This document shows positions 8,287 through 15,052 of a DNA stretch of 64,000 nt, piece after piece. How positions within the stretch are numbered: the stretch's first letter is position 1; each line of letters opens with the position of its first letter. Origin of the DNA: Dactylosporangium siamense (GTDB lineage: Bacteria > Actinomycetota > Actinomycetes > Mycobacteriales > Micromonosporaceae); NCBI RefSeq assembly GCF_016862795.1, contig NZ_BONQ01000050.1:1-64000 (forward strand). The letters are read 5' to 3'. The position numbers and the translations under genes were made by a program. The notes under the pieces were generated by a model. It searched no databases and was not told where the DNA came from. It saw only the letters and a list, made by a program, of their open reading frames with translations.

Positions 8287-9350
8287 GGCGTGGCCACCTT
8301 CTCGGGTCGGGGGTTGCCGGTCTCGGCATCGGGTCGCGGGTTGCCGCCCGCGGCCTCGGGTCGGGGGTTGCCGGTCAGGGCGAGGAACACGTCGTCGAGG
8401 TCGGGGGTGTGCACGCTCAGCGAGTCGACCGCGACCGCGTGCGCGTCGAGCCGGTCGATCAGTGCCTTCAGCGCGCCGAGGCTGCCGTCGTGCGGGACCC
8501 GCAGCGCGAGCGTGTCGGTGTCGCGGGTCGCCTGGGGCTCCGCGACCCCACGCGACGGCGTCTGGGGCTCCGCGACCCCACGCGACGGCGTCTGGGCCAT
8601 GGCCCGCTCGGCGGCCTCGAGGTCGGCCGGCCCGGCGAACCGCAGCTCGATGTGGCCGCCGGGGATGCGGCGCTTGAGCTCGCCCGGGGTGCCCTCGGCG
8701 ACGATCCGGCCGTGGTCCAGCACCGCGATCCGGTCGGCCAGCTCGTCGGCCTCATCCAGGTACTGCGTGGTGAGGAAGACGGTGACACCGCCGGCGACCA
8801 GGTCCCGCACGATCTGCCACATGGCGCGGCGGCTGCGCGGGTCCAGCCCGGTCGTCGGCTCGTCCAGGAAGATGACCTCGGGCGACGCGACCAGGGTCAT
8901 CGCGAGGTCGAGCCGCCGGCGCATGCCGCCGGAGTAGGTGGAGACCGGCTTGCGGGCCGCCTCGGCGAGGTCGAACTGGTCGAGCAGGTCGGCCGCCCGG
9001 CGCCGGCCGGCCCGGCCCAGGTGGTGCAGGTCGGCCATCAGGAACAGGTTCTCCTGGCCGTTGAGCAGGTTGTCGACCGCGGAGAACTGGCCGGTGACAC
9101 CGATCGCGGCGCGGACCGCGTCCGGTGCGGTGCTCACGTCGTGGCCGGCGACCGTCGCGGTGCCGCCGCCGGCCCGGATCAGCGTGGACAGGATCTTCAC
9201 CGTGGTGGTCTTGCCCGCGCCGTTCGCGCCGAGCAGCGAGAACACGGTGCCGCGCGGGACGTCCAGGTCGATGCCGTCGAGCACCACGTGGTCGCCGAAG
9301 GACCGGCGCAGGCCGGTCGCCGTGATCGCCGGCTGGGATGGCGTGGTCAT
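8283..9350 (-). CDS. ABC exporter ATP-binding protein (DrrA-like) with repetitive C-terminus
   Basis: 355 residues. The Walker A motif GANGAGKTTT (about residue 40), signature YSGGMRRRLDL and Walker B VIFLDEPTTGLD are all intact. The C-terminal extension after the nucleotide-binding domain is of the DrrA type (DUF4162-like, ending in a LSVHTPDLDDVFLALTG segment). ATG 9350 was chosen because the ABC fold begins at GLRRSFGDHV directly after it. It powers the permease encoded next. Two tandem duplications sit in the C-terminal region: TPSRGVAEPQ twice and a GNPRP-type unit three times at the very end. They lie outside the ATPase core and are probably tolerated. Confidence 0.92.
   Translation of the reverse strand: MTTPSQPAITATGLRRSFGDHVVLDGIDLDVPRGTVFSLLGANGAGKTTTVKILSTLIRAGGGTATVAGHDVSTAPDAVRAAIGVTGQFSAVDNLLNGQENLFLMADLHHLGRAGRRRAADLLDQFDLAEAARKPVSTYSGGMRRRLDLAMTLVASPEVIFLDEPTTGLDPRSRRAMWQIVRDLVAGGVTVFLTTQYLDEADELADRIAVLDHGRIVAEGTPGELKRRIPGGHIELRFAGPADLEAAERAMAQTPSRGVAEPQTPSRGVAEPQATRDTDTLALRVPHDGSLGALKALIDRLDAHAVAVDSLSVHTPDLDDVFLALTGNPRPEAAGGNPRPDAETGNPRPEKVATP
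8304..8384 (-). repeat. 27-bp tandem repeat, 3 units, at 3' end of ATPase gene
   Basis: Units at 8304-8330, 8331-8357 and 8358-8384 share GGGTCGSGGGTTGCCG. On the coding strand they give three GNPRP(D/E)A-like peptides just before the stop codon. The unit length keeps the frame. Confidence 0.85.
8531..8590 (-). repeat. 30-bp tandem duplication inside ATPase gene
   Basis: Two near-perfect 30-base units (8531-8560 and 8561-8590), differing at the first base, encode TPSRGVAEPQ twice in frame in the C-terminal accessory domain. Confidence 0.9.
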
Positions 9351-9370
9351 GGGGGTATCCCTTCGAGAGG

Positions 9371-10216
9371 TCAGGTGCGGCGGATGCTGATGTCGCCGAA
9401 GCTGGTGTGCGCGTGGACCTCGACGGTCTCCTCGGACTTCTCCGGTCCCTGGTCGATGTCGGTGAGCTCGTTGCGGACCCGCCCGTGTCCCGTCTTCAGG
9501 TCGAGCCACGCGGCAGTGCCCTTGGCGACCCCGACCGCGAGGTCGCCGGAGGCGGTGACCAGGGTGACCGACTCGCGGGCGACCCGGCCGACACGGATCG
9601 CGCCGTTGGAGGTCTTCGCGTCGACCCCGGCGTCGGCCCGGTCGACGGTGATGGTGCCGTTGGCCGCGCGCGCCCGCAGCTGGCCCGTGACGGTGCCGAT
9701 CTCGATGGGCCCGTTGGAGCTCTTGATGACGGCGGCGCCGCGGATCTCGCCGATGCGCACGTCGCCGCTGCCGGTGGCGACCTCGGCATCGCCGGCGACG
9801 GTGCCGGCGGCGACGTGGCCGACGGTGTCCGCGTGCAGGTGACCGGTCTGGTCGAGCCGGAACCGCCCGACGGACGACTTGAACCGGCAGTCGCCGAGCG
9901 CGCCGGTGCTGTCGATGTCGCCGACGGTCACGTCACCGCGCACCGAGGAGCCGGTCGGCAGCTCCACCAGCACGGCGATCGACCGGGTCTTCTTCGAGAA
10001 GTCGAACATCCGCGACTTCGGCCCGCGCACGGTCAGCGTGCCGTTGGCGTATTCGACCCGGGTCTGCTGCGCGGCCTGCACGTCGGACTCGTCCGTGTCG
10101 TCGCTCGGGCGCACCTCGACGACGGTGTCGGTGCGGTCGCCGGCGACGAGGCGCAGCTCGCCGACGGTGATGTCGATGATGACGGAGATCGGCTCCGGGG
10201 TGGCGAAAACAGGCAT
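9371..10216 (-). CDS. DUF4097 beta-strand-repeat protein (copy 1)
   Basis: 281 residues with no signal peptide or membrane helix. It opens with FATPEPISVIIDITVGELRL, then RLVAGDRTDTVVEVRP, the entry typical of DUF4097. It continues as short beta-strand repeats with Gly/Asp turns (SGDVRIGEIRG, SNGPIEIGTVTG, ANGTITVDRADAG, ASGDLAVGVAKG, TSFGDISIRRT), predicted to form a right-handed beta-helix-like stack. Molecular role unknown. It lies between the RHH regulator and the ABC exporter. A paralogue of the same architecture is at 55582-56247; the two share the N-terminal pattern TPAPI-x-I-x-D-I-x2-G and the closing G-D-I-x2-R. Confidence 0.85.
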   Translation of the reverse strand: MPVFATPEPISVIIDITVGELRLVAGDRTDTVVEVRPSDDTDESDVQAAQQTRVEYANGTLTVRGPKSRMFDFSKKTRSIAVLVELPTGSSVRGDVTVGDIDSTGALGDCRFKSSVGRFRLDQTGHLHADTVGHVAAGTVAGDAEVATGSGDVRIGEIRGAAVIKSSNGPIEIGTVTGQLRARAANGTITVDRADAGVDAKTSNGAIRVGRVARESVTLVTASGDLAVGVAKGTAAWLDLKTGHGRVRNELTDIDQGPEKSEETVEVHAHTSFGDISIRRT

Positions 10217-10249
10217 GGTTGTCCCCTTGCATTGGGTTCTGGAAGGCTT

Positions 10250-10765
10250 TTAGCGGGCCCAGCCGGTGTGGTGCTGCGCGCCGGGCTTGCCGCGGCGTTC
10301 GGAGGCGTGGTCGCGGTCCGAGGTGCGCAGCGCGACCACGGCGGCCCGGGCCAGCCACGCGTTGACCGACCGGCCCTCCTTGCCGGCGGCCTCCTCGATC
10401 GCGGCCTTGAGCTGCTCCGGCAGCCGGACGTTGATGCGCGCCGTGGCGCCGTCGTCGTAGCTCGCGCCGTCGTCGGCCGGTGCCGCGCCGCGGCCGGCGT
10501 CCTCGTCCCGCGGCTGCTGCGCCGGGGGCGCGGTGACGACGAACTCCGGGTCGCGGCCGCGCAGGCGCACCTGGACCGACCCGGGGACGAGGTCTCTGGT
10601 GATCTCGTCGGCGGCGGCCGACAGCGCCTCGAGCATGGCGAGCCGGATCGCCGACTCCATCGCGACGGTGAGCCGCTCGATGGACGCGGTGCCGCCGTCC
10701 GCACCGGTCTCCGCGGCCGTCAGCAGCTCACGTCCGAGCGAGGCCACATACGGGTTCAGGTCCAT
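10250..10765 (-). CDS. Ribbon-helix-helix / HicB-like regulator
   Basis: 171 residues. The start is ATG 10765 (MDLNPYVASLGRELL). The C-terminal part ARINVRLPEQLKAAIEEAAG, followed by KEGRSVNAWLARAAVVAL, is a CopG/Arc/HicB ribbon-helix-helix: one beta strand (INVRL) followed by two helices, the fold that binds DNA as dimers. The N-terminal half is helical with an amphipathic stretch (ERLTVAMESAIRLAMLEALS) and may sense a ligand or protein. It is first in the leftward operon with DUF4097, ABC exporter and MMPL genes. Its start codon abuts an array of TGGC repeats spaced about 10 bases apart, a likely autoregulatory operator because RHH proteins bind direct-repeat arrays. No HicA-like toxin is adjacent. 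Confidence 0.8.
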   Translation of the reverse strand: MDLNPYVASLGRELLTAAETGADGGTASIERLTVAMESAIRLAMLEALSAAADEITRDLVPGSVQVRLRGRDPEFVVTAPPAQQPRDEDAGRGAAPADDGASYDDGATARINVRLPEQLKAAIEEAAGKEGRSVNAWLARAAVVALRTSDRDHASERRGKPGAQHHTGWAR

Positions 10766-10840
10766 GGCACAACTATGGCACGCAGTGGTGCCACTCGCAA
10801 GCAATCTGGCTCAGTTTGGCGCAACGTGGCTCAGGTTGGC
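10765..10840. promoter_or_regulatory. Helically phased TGGC direct-repeat array (putative RHH operator)
   Basis: Between the divergent starts at 10765 and 10860, TGGC or TGGT occurs at 10765, 10776, 10786, 10807, 10817, 10827 and 10837. Spacing is 10-11 bases with one gap of about two turns, and most copies extend to TGGCNCA. Sites spaced one helical turn apart fit cooperative binding of RHH dimers on one face of DNA. This is seen in sequence; the binding itself is inference. Confidence 0.55.
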
Positions 10841-10859
10841 ACCGCGTACGCTGGCCGAC

Positions 10860-11615
10860 GTGCAACGTCCCGCTTACCTGGCACCACTCGTGGTCCCGGT
10901 CGACCCGGTCGAGCCGGAGCGCGGCGACACGGAGGACGTCTACCTCCCGGACGCCGGCGCCGGACGCCGGCCGGCGGTGGTGCTGGTCCACGGCGGACCG
11001 GTGCCGGCCGGGCGCCGGCCCACGCCGCGGGACTGGCCGGTCTATCGCGGTTACGGCTCGCTGCTCGCCGGCCGTGGTGTCGTCGCCGTGACCGTCGACC
11101 ATCCGCTGCACAGCCTCGACGACTACCCGCGGTCCGCGGCACTGCTCCACGAAGCGGTCGAGCGGGCCCGCGAGCACCCGCGCGTCGACGGCGACCGCAT
11201 CGCACTGTGGTGCTTCTCCGGCGGCGGGCCGCTGTGCGCCGGCTGGCTGCGTGATCCCCCGTCGTGGCTGCGCTGCGTCGCGCTGACCTACCCATGGCTG
11301 GGCAGCTCCGTGCTGGAGCCGAGCTTCCGGCCGGTCGGCGCGGTCGAGGCGGTCGGTGCGGCGGCCGCGACCGGCGTGGCCGGTGCGATGCGGGCCAACG
11401 CCCTGCCGATCGTGCTCACCCGGGTGGGGCTGGAACGCCCGGACATCGCCGCCACCGTCGCGGAATTCGTGGCCGCGGCACGGACCGCCGAGGCGGACCT
11501 GACCATCATCGACGTGCCGGCCGGGCAGCACGGCTTCGACACCCTCGACGACACCGACGCCTCGCGGCACGCCGTCACGCAGGCAGTCGACCGCGTGCTG
11601 GCGACGCTGCGCTGA
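10860..11615 (+). CDS. Alpha/beta hydrolase (dienelactone-hydrolase-like)
   Basis: 251 residues from GTG 10860 (VQRPAYLAPLVVPVD). It contains PAVVLVHGGPVPAG (oxyanion-hole HGG segment) and IALWCFSGGGPLCAGWL, the nucleophile elbow in which the canonical G-x-S-x-G is degenerate (F-S-G-G-G). GQHGFDTLDD supplies the catalytic His. The serine of CFSGGG is probably the nucleophile. Predicted cytosolic esterase or lactonase of unknown substrate. It is transcribed away from the RHH gene and probably shares its operator. In-frame upstream codons run back through the RHH operator, so the longer reading is unlikely. Confidence 0.8.
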   Translation: MQRPAYLAPLVVPVDPVEPERGDTEDVYLPDAGAGRRPAVVLVHGGPVPAGRRPTPRDWPVYRGYGSLLAGRGVVAVTVDHPLHSLDDYPRSAALLHEAVERAREHPRVDGDRIALWCFSGGGPLCAGWLRDPPSWLRCVALTYPWLGSSVLEPSFRPVGAVEAVGAAAATGVAGAMRANALPIVLTRVGLERPDIAATVAEFVAAARTAEADLTIIDVPAGQHGFDTLDDTDASRHAVTQAVDRVLATLR

Positions 11616-11647
11616 GCGGCGTCACCAGCACGTCACAAAGCCGTGCC

Positions 11648-12022
11648 TCAGCGCTTCGCCTCCGGCTCAAGGAACTCGAGGCGGTTGCCCAGGGGGTCGA
11701 AGGCGTAGAAGCGGCGGTGGCCCGGGAAGTTGTCGTCCCAGTCGACGCCGACGCCGGCGTCGGTCAGCCGCTCCGCCAGGGCGTCCAGGTCGGCGACCAG
11801 CAGCCCGGGGTGGGCCTTGCGGGCGGGGACGAAGTCCTGCTCGACGCCGAAGTGCAGCTCCAGGGCGCCGCCGCGGAACCAGCAGCCACCGCGGGCGGCG
11901 AGCACCGGCGGCTTCTCCAGCTCCGTCATCCCCAGGACGTCGCCGTAGAACGCCCGGATCTGGGCCTCGGCGCCCGGCGGGATCGCCAGCTGGGTGTGGT
12001 GCAGGCCGTTGAACTCGAACAT
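11648..12022 (-). CDS. VOC-family (glyoxalase/bleomycin-resistance fold) protein
   Basis: 124-residue single-domain vicinal-oxygen-chelate protein with two beta-alpha-beta-beta-beta units. It has LHHTQLAIPPGAEAQIRAFY at the start, RGGALELHFGVEQ in the middle, HPGLLVADLDALAERL opening the second unit, and RRFYAFDPLGNRLEFLEP at the end. Metal-ligand candidates are His9, His57 and Glu117-like positions, as in glyoxalase-fold enzymes. The substrate cannot be named. Its 3' end converges on the hydrolase at 10860-11615, with 32 bases between them. Confidence 0.82.
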   Translation of the reverse strand: MFEFNGLHHTQLAIPPGAEAQIRAFYGDVLGMTELEKPPVLAARGGCWFRGGALELHFGVEQDFVPARKAHPGLLVADLDALAERLTDAGVGVDWDDNFPGHRRFYAFDPLGNRLEFLEPEAKR

Positions 12023-12050
12023 CGTGCCGGGCTCCTCTCGTGGTGACCGG

Positions 12051-12155
12051 CTACCGGCGGCGCAGGAGCAGGACGATGAACACGACGACGGCGGCCATGG
12101 CGAGGATGCCGATGCCGTACAGACCGACGTTCCACGGTTTCGTCGCGACGAGCAT
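12051..12155 (-). CDS. 34-residue single-pass membrane micropeptide
   Basis: ATG 12155 opens a 34-codon frame: a short polar start (MLVATKPWN), then an uninterrupted hydrophobic helix (VGLYGIGILAMAAVVVFIVL) and a terminal LRRR. The composition (one transmembrane helix plus a basic C-terminus) is typical of real actinobacterial small membrane proteins. A ribosome-binding-like AGGG (CGAAGGGCCCTGC upstream on the coding strand) is 8 bases away. It sits between the VOC gene and the NlpC/P60 gene. Function unknown; it could be missed by automatic annotation. Confidence 0.5.
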   Translation of the reverse strand: MLVATKPWNVGLYGIGILAMAAVVVFIVLLLRRR

Positions 12156-12210
12156 GCAGGGCCCTTCGGTCGGCGGATGATGCCAATCGATGCGACCTCA
12201 GGCTAGCGGG

Positions 12211-13110
12211 TCAGCGCGTCGCAGGTTGCCCCACGCGGTGGATGCCGGTGAGGGTCTCGACCCGGTCCTGCGGCATCGGCTCCTCGAGGACCTGGTGCGC
12301 TTCGGCCGATGCGTGCAGCAGCACCCGGTCGGTGGGGGTGACGACGATGCCGACGTGGTGGACCGGGCGCCCGGGGCGGGCGAAGAAGTACAGGTCGCCG
12401 GGGTGCTCGGTGCCCGGGGCGACGGGCGTGGTCGCGGCCGCCTGGTCGTGGGCGTCGCGGGGCAGGCGCACCCCGAGCCGGCGCCACACCAGGTGGACCA
12501 GGCCGGAGCAGTCGATGCCGGGCGTGGACAGGCCGCCCCACACGTACACCGCGCCGAGCAACCGGCGGGCCACCGCGAGGACCTCGTCGCCCGTCGGCGG
12601 GCGGTCCGGCACCGGCGCCAGGTCATCGGCGGCGGCCCAGAGCGTGCGGCCGGCGACGCCGACGGGCAACCAGCTCCCGGCCGCCGCGCCGACCGGCGGC
12701 AGCCGGGTGCCGAGCACCACGCCGGGCAGCACGACCCGCCCGCCCGGGGCGTCGCGCAGGGCGGTGGTCGTGGCGTCGACCACCAGCGGCTCGGCGCCGT
12801 CGGAGGCGGGAGCGGTGAGCTGGGCGGTGCGGACCCAGCCCGGATAGCCGCGAGGGTCGAGCTCCGGGGCGGGCTGGCCGGTCGCGACGACCCGGGACCA
12901 ACCGTCCGGGCGGGACTCCTCGACCTGTACCGGATCCCCCAGCAACAGCTGGGTGACGACGCCGCTGCCGGTCTGCTCGGTGGGGGTCATCGCCGCGATC
13001 CACGCGCCGATGTCGGGGGAGTCCAGCAGGGCGGCCGCATCGCTGGGCCGGGTCCGGTCCGGGGACGACCACAACGTCGCCACCGTGACCCCGACTGCCG
13101 CGTGTCTCAC
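12211..13110 (-). CDS. NlpC/P60 gamma-D-glutamyl-diamino-acid endopeptidase (YkfC-like)
   Basis: 299 residues without signal peptide, so cytosolic. Two SH3-like segments fill about residues 1-165 (TVATLWSSPDRTRP; LGDPVQVEESRPDGWSRV; WLPVGVAGRTLWAA). The NlpC/P60 domain follows from about 172: YVWGGLSTPGIDCSGLVHLV carries catalytic Cys201, PVHHVGIVV His252, and RVLLHAS His266. This layout matches Bacillus YkfC, which cuts L-Ala-gamma-D-Glu from the diamino acid of imported muropeptides. Start GTG 13110 overlaps the epimerase stop (GTGA). Pairing with an L-Ala-D/L-Glu epimerase and a peptide importer strongly supports a cell-wall peptide recycling role. Confidence 0.9.
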   Translation of the reverse strand: MRHAAVGVTVATLWSSPDRTRPSDAAALLDSPDIGAWIAAMTPTEQTGSGVVTQLLLGDPVQVEESRPDGWSRVVATGQPAPELDPRGYPGWVRTAQLTAPASDGAEPLVVDATTTALRDAPGGRVVLPGVVLGTRLPPVGAAAGSWLPVGVAGRTLWAAADDLAPVPDRPPTGDEVLAVARRLLGAVYVWGGLSTPGIDCSGLVHLVWRRLGVRLPRDAHDQAAATTPVAPGTEHPGDLYFFARPGRPVHHVGIVVTPTDRVLLHASAEAHQVLEEPMPQDRVETLTGIHRVGQPATR

Positions 13111-14207
13111 AGGTCCTCCAGAGCAAGGGTGACGCCGAGACCGGGACGGTCCGGCAGCTGGACGTGGTCGCGCTCGTATCGCAGCCCGCCCCGGACCGGC
13201 GAGGACGCGAGCCACCACACGGCGTCGAGGTCGGACACGGCGCTCGTGCCGTAGGCGGCGGCGAGGCTCGCCGCGGCGCCGACGCCGACCTGGGTCTCCA
13301 TCATCGAGCCGATCAGCGTGCCCATGTCGTGCGCGGCGGCGAGCTCGAGGAGGGTGCGGGCGGGACCGAGGCCACCGGACTTGGCGAGCTTGACGTTGAC
13401 CAGGTCGGCGGCGCGGCGGCGGATCACCTCGACGAGGTCGCGGACGCCGAACACGGCCTCGTCGGCGAGGATCGGCACGCCGACGCGGTCGCTGACCCAG
13501 GCGAGCCCGTCGAGGTCGTGCCGGGGGACCGGCTGCTCGACGAGCTCGACGTCGAGGCCGGCGTCCTCGATGCCGCGGATGACGCGGACCGCCTGCCGTG
13601 GGGTCCAGCCCTGGTTGGCGTCGAGGCGCAGCAGCACGTCGGGGCCGACGGCGGCGCGGATGTCGCGGACCCGGGCGATGTCGGCCGCGGCGGCGTCGCG
13701 CTCGCCGGCGCCGGGCCTGCCGACCTTGACCTTGAGGACCCGGAAGCCCTCGTCGACGCGGGCGCGGGCGGCGGCGGCCAGGGCCTCGGGCCGGTCGGCG
13801 GCGAGGGTGACGTCGGTCGGCACGGACAGGGCGACGCCGCCGAGGTAGCGCACCAGCGGCACGCCCAGCCGGCGGGCCGCGAGGTCGTGCAGGGCGACGT
13901 CGACGGCGGCCTTCGCGCCTTCGTTGTGCTGCACCGCGCGCTGCACCAGCCGGCCGTTGCCGGCCACGTCGTCGGCGTCGCGGCCGATCAGCAGCGGGCC
14001 GAGGATCTGCTGGACGCAGGCCTCGGCGCCGGCGACCGAGCCGCCGGTCACCTGCCACACCTGTGGCGCCTCGCCGTACCCCGCATCGTTGCCGTCGGTG
14101 ATCGAGACCAGCAGCGACTCGGCGGTCGTGGCGCGGCGCAGCGCGGTGACGAACGGCGTGTGGAACGGCGCGGACACGCGGTGCGTGCGCACCTCCTTGA
14201 TGATCAC
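13107..14207 (-). CDS. L-Ala-D/L-Glu (dipeptide) epimerase, enolase superfamily
   Basis: 366 residues. N-terminal capping domain followed by a TIM-like barrel. The first catalytic lysine pair is KVK at 159-161; metal ligands are Asp196 (RLDANQGW), Glu224 (ELVEQP) and Asp249 (ILADEAVF); the opposing lysine is in KLAKSGG (273-279). These are the residues of the muconate-lactonizing subgroup that includes YcjG and YkfB. It would convert L-Ala-D-Glu, released by the endopeptidase encoded next, to L-Ala-L-Glu for ordinary peptidases. Its GTG start is preceded by a triplicated 23-base start/ribosome-binding module (14205-14276), so reinitiation probably delivers ribosomes to it. Its stop overlaps the NlpC/P60 start. 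Confidence 0.92.
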   Translation of the reverse strand: MIIKEVRTHRVSAPFHTPFVTALRRATTAESLLVSITDGNDAGYGEAPQVWQVTGGSVAGAEACVQQILGPLLIGRDADDVAGNGRLVQRAVQHNEGAKAAVDVALHDLAARRLGVPLVRYLGGVALSVPTDVTLAADRPEALAAAARARVDEGFRVLKVKVGRPGAGERDAAAADIARVRDIRAAVGPDVLLRLDANQGWTPRQAVRVIRGIEDAGLDVELVEQPVPRHDLDGLAWVSDRVGVPILADEAVFGVRDLVEVIRRRAADLVNVKLAKSGGLGPARTLLELAAAHDMGTLIGSMMETQVGVGAAASLAAAYGTSAVSDLDAVWWLASSPVRGGLRYERDHVQLPDRPGLGVTLALEDL

Positions 14208-14276
14208 ACCAGCACCTCCTTGATGGTCACGCCAGCACCTCCTTGATGGTCACGCCAGCACCTCCTGGACGGTCAC
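14205..14276 (-). repeat. Iterated 23-bp start-site module: chain of micro-ORFs before the epimerase
   Basis: On the coding strand a 23-base unit GTGACCATCAAGGAGGTGCT + GGC is repeated three times (the first with ACCGTCCAG), then the epimerase begins with GTGATCATCAAGGAGGTG. Each unit opens with GTG, contains an AAGGAGG ribosome-binding site 7 bases before the next GTG, and reads as an 8-residue ORF (VTIKEVLA-stop) whose TGA overlaps the next GTG. The first GTG overlaps the TGA of the serine hydrolase gene (14273-14276). Each micro-ORF is a copy of the epimerase N-terminus (V-I-I-K-E-V). Confidence 0.85.
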
Positions 14277-15052
14277 AGCAGCTCCTTGCGGGCGTCCCAG
14301 GCGAGTCGGGACAGGCGGGCGATCACACCGTCCGGGGCGCCGGTGGTGCAGACCGCGAGCACGTACGGCGGCTCGCCGGCGGGCAGGACCACGCCGGCGG
14401 CGTGCCGCACGCCGGTGACCCAGCCGCTCTTCTGCGCGACCCGGGCCCCGCCGGGCACCTCGATGGCGAGGTCTTCCTGGGCGGCGAGCACGTCGAGCAT
14501 CTCGGTGCACGACGCGGGTTCGGCGACCGAGCCGGTCGCGATGCCGCCCAGTAGCCGGGCGAGGTCGGCGGCGGTGACCGTGTTGTCCAGGTCGACCGGG
14601 TCCTCGATGCCGCGGGCGGTGACGCTGCCGGTCGCGCCGGCCGCTCGCCACGCCCCGGCGACCGCGGGCAGTCCGATCAGGCCGATGAGCAGGTTGGTCG
14701 CGAGGTTGCTGGACCGCACGATCATCCGGCGGGCCAGCCAGCGTGCCGGGGCGGAGGATCCGAGCCGCCGCCACACCTCGTCTTCGTTGTCGTAGCCGGG
14801 ATCGCAGGTGTATCGGGAGCCGCCGACCGACGCGAAGTCGTTCACCACCGGCACCGGTGCGTCCAGGTCGAGGAGGCCGGCGTCGGCCGCCCGGTGCAGC
14901 GCGACCAGCACGGCGACCTTCATCGTGCTGGCGGCGTAGTGCGGCGCGTCCGGCGAACGGGTGTACGCCGGTGGTGCGCCGAGGCGCCCGAGGGACACCG
15001 AGACCAAGCCCGGTGTCCCGTCGAGCGCCCCTTCGAGGAACGACAATGTCAC
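14273..15052 (-). CDS. Class A beta-lactamase-fold serine hydrolase
   Basis: 259 residues from GTG 15052, which overlaps the dppA stop (GTGA). No signal peptide is visible, unlike secreted beta-lactamases, so it is probably cytosolic. Active-site elements are the SxxK tetrad STMK (Ser42, Lys45), an SxN-like SSN (residues 114-116), and KSG near residue 222 in place of KTG. The omega-loop glutamate is not obvious. The family covers beta-lactamases, DD-peptidases and esterases. Its position inside a muropeptide import and recycling operon favours hydrolysis of an imported wall peptide (for example D-Ala removal, by analogy to the position of YkfA in Bacillus), but this is inference. Confidence 0.82.
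   Translation of the reverse strand: MTLSFLEGALDGTPGLVSVSLGRLGAPPAYTRSPDAPHYAASTMKVAVLVALHRAADAGLLDLDAPVPVVNDFASVGGSRYTCDPGYDNEDEVWRRLGSSAPARWLARRMIVRSSNLATNLLIGLIGLPAVAGAWRAAGATGSVTARGIEDPVDLDNTVTAADLARLLGGIATGSVAEPASCTEMLDVLAAQEDLAIEVPGGARVAQKSGWVTGVRHAAGVVLPAGEPPYVLAVCTTGAPDGVIARLSRLAWDARKELL

Noticed and set aside
10250-10765. HicAB toxin-antitoxin pair
   Set aside because: The RHH protein resembles HicB/CopG, but no small HicA-like or other toxin gene is adjacent; it fits better as operon regulator.
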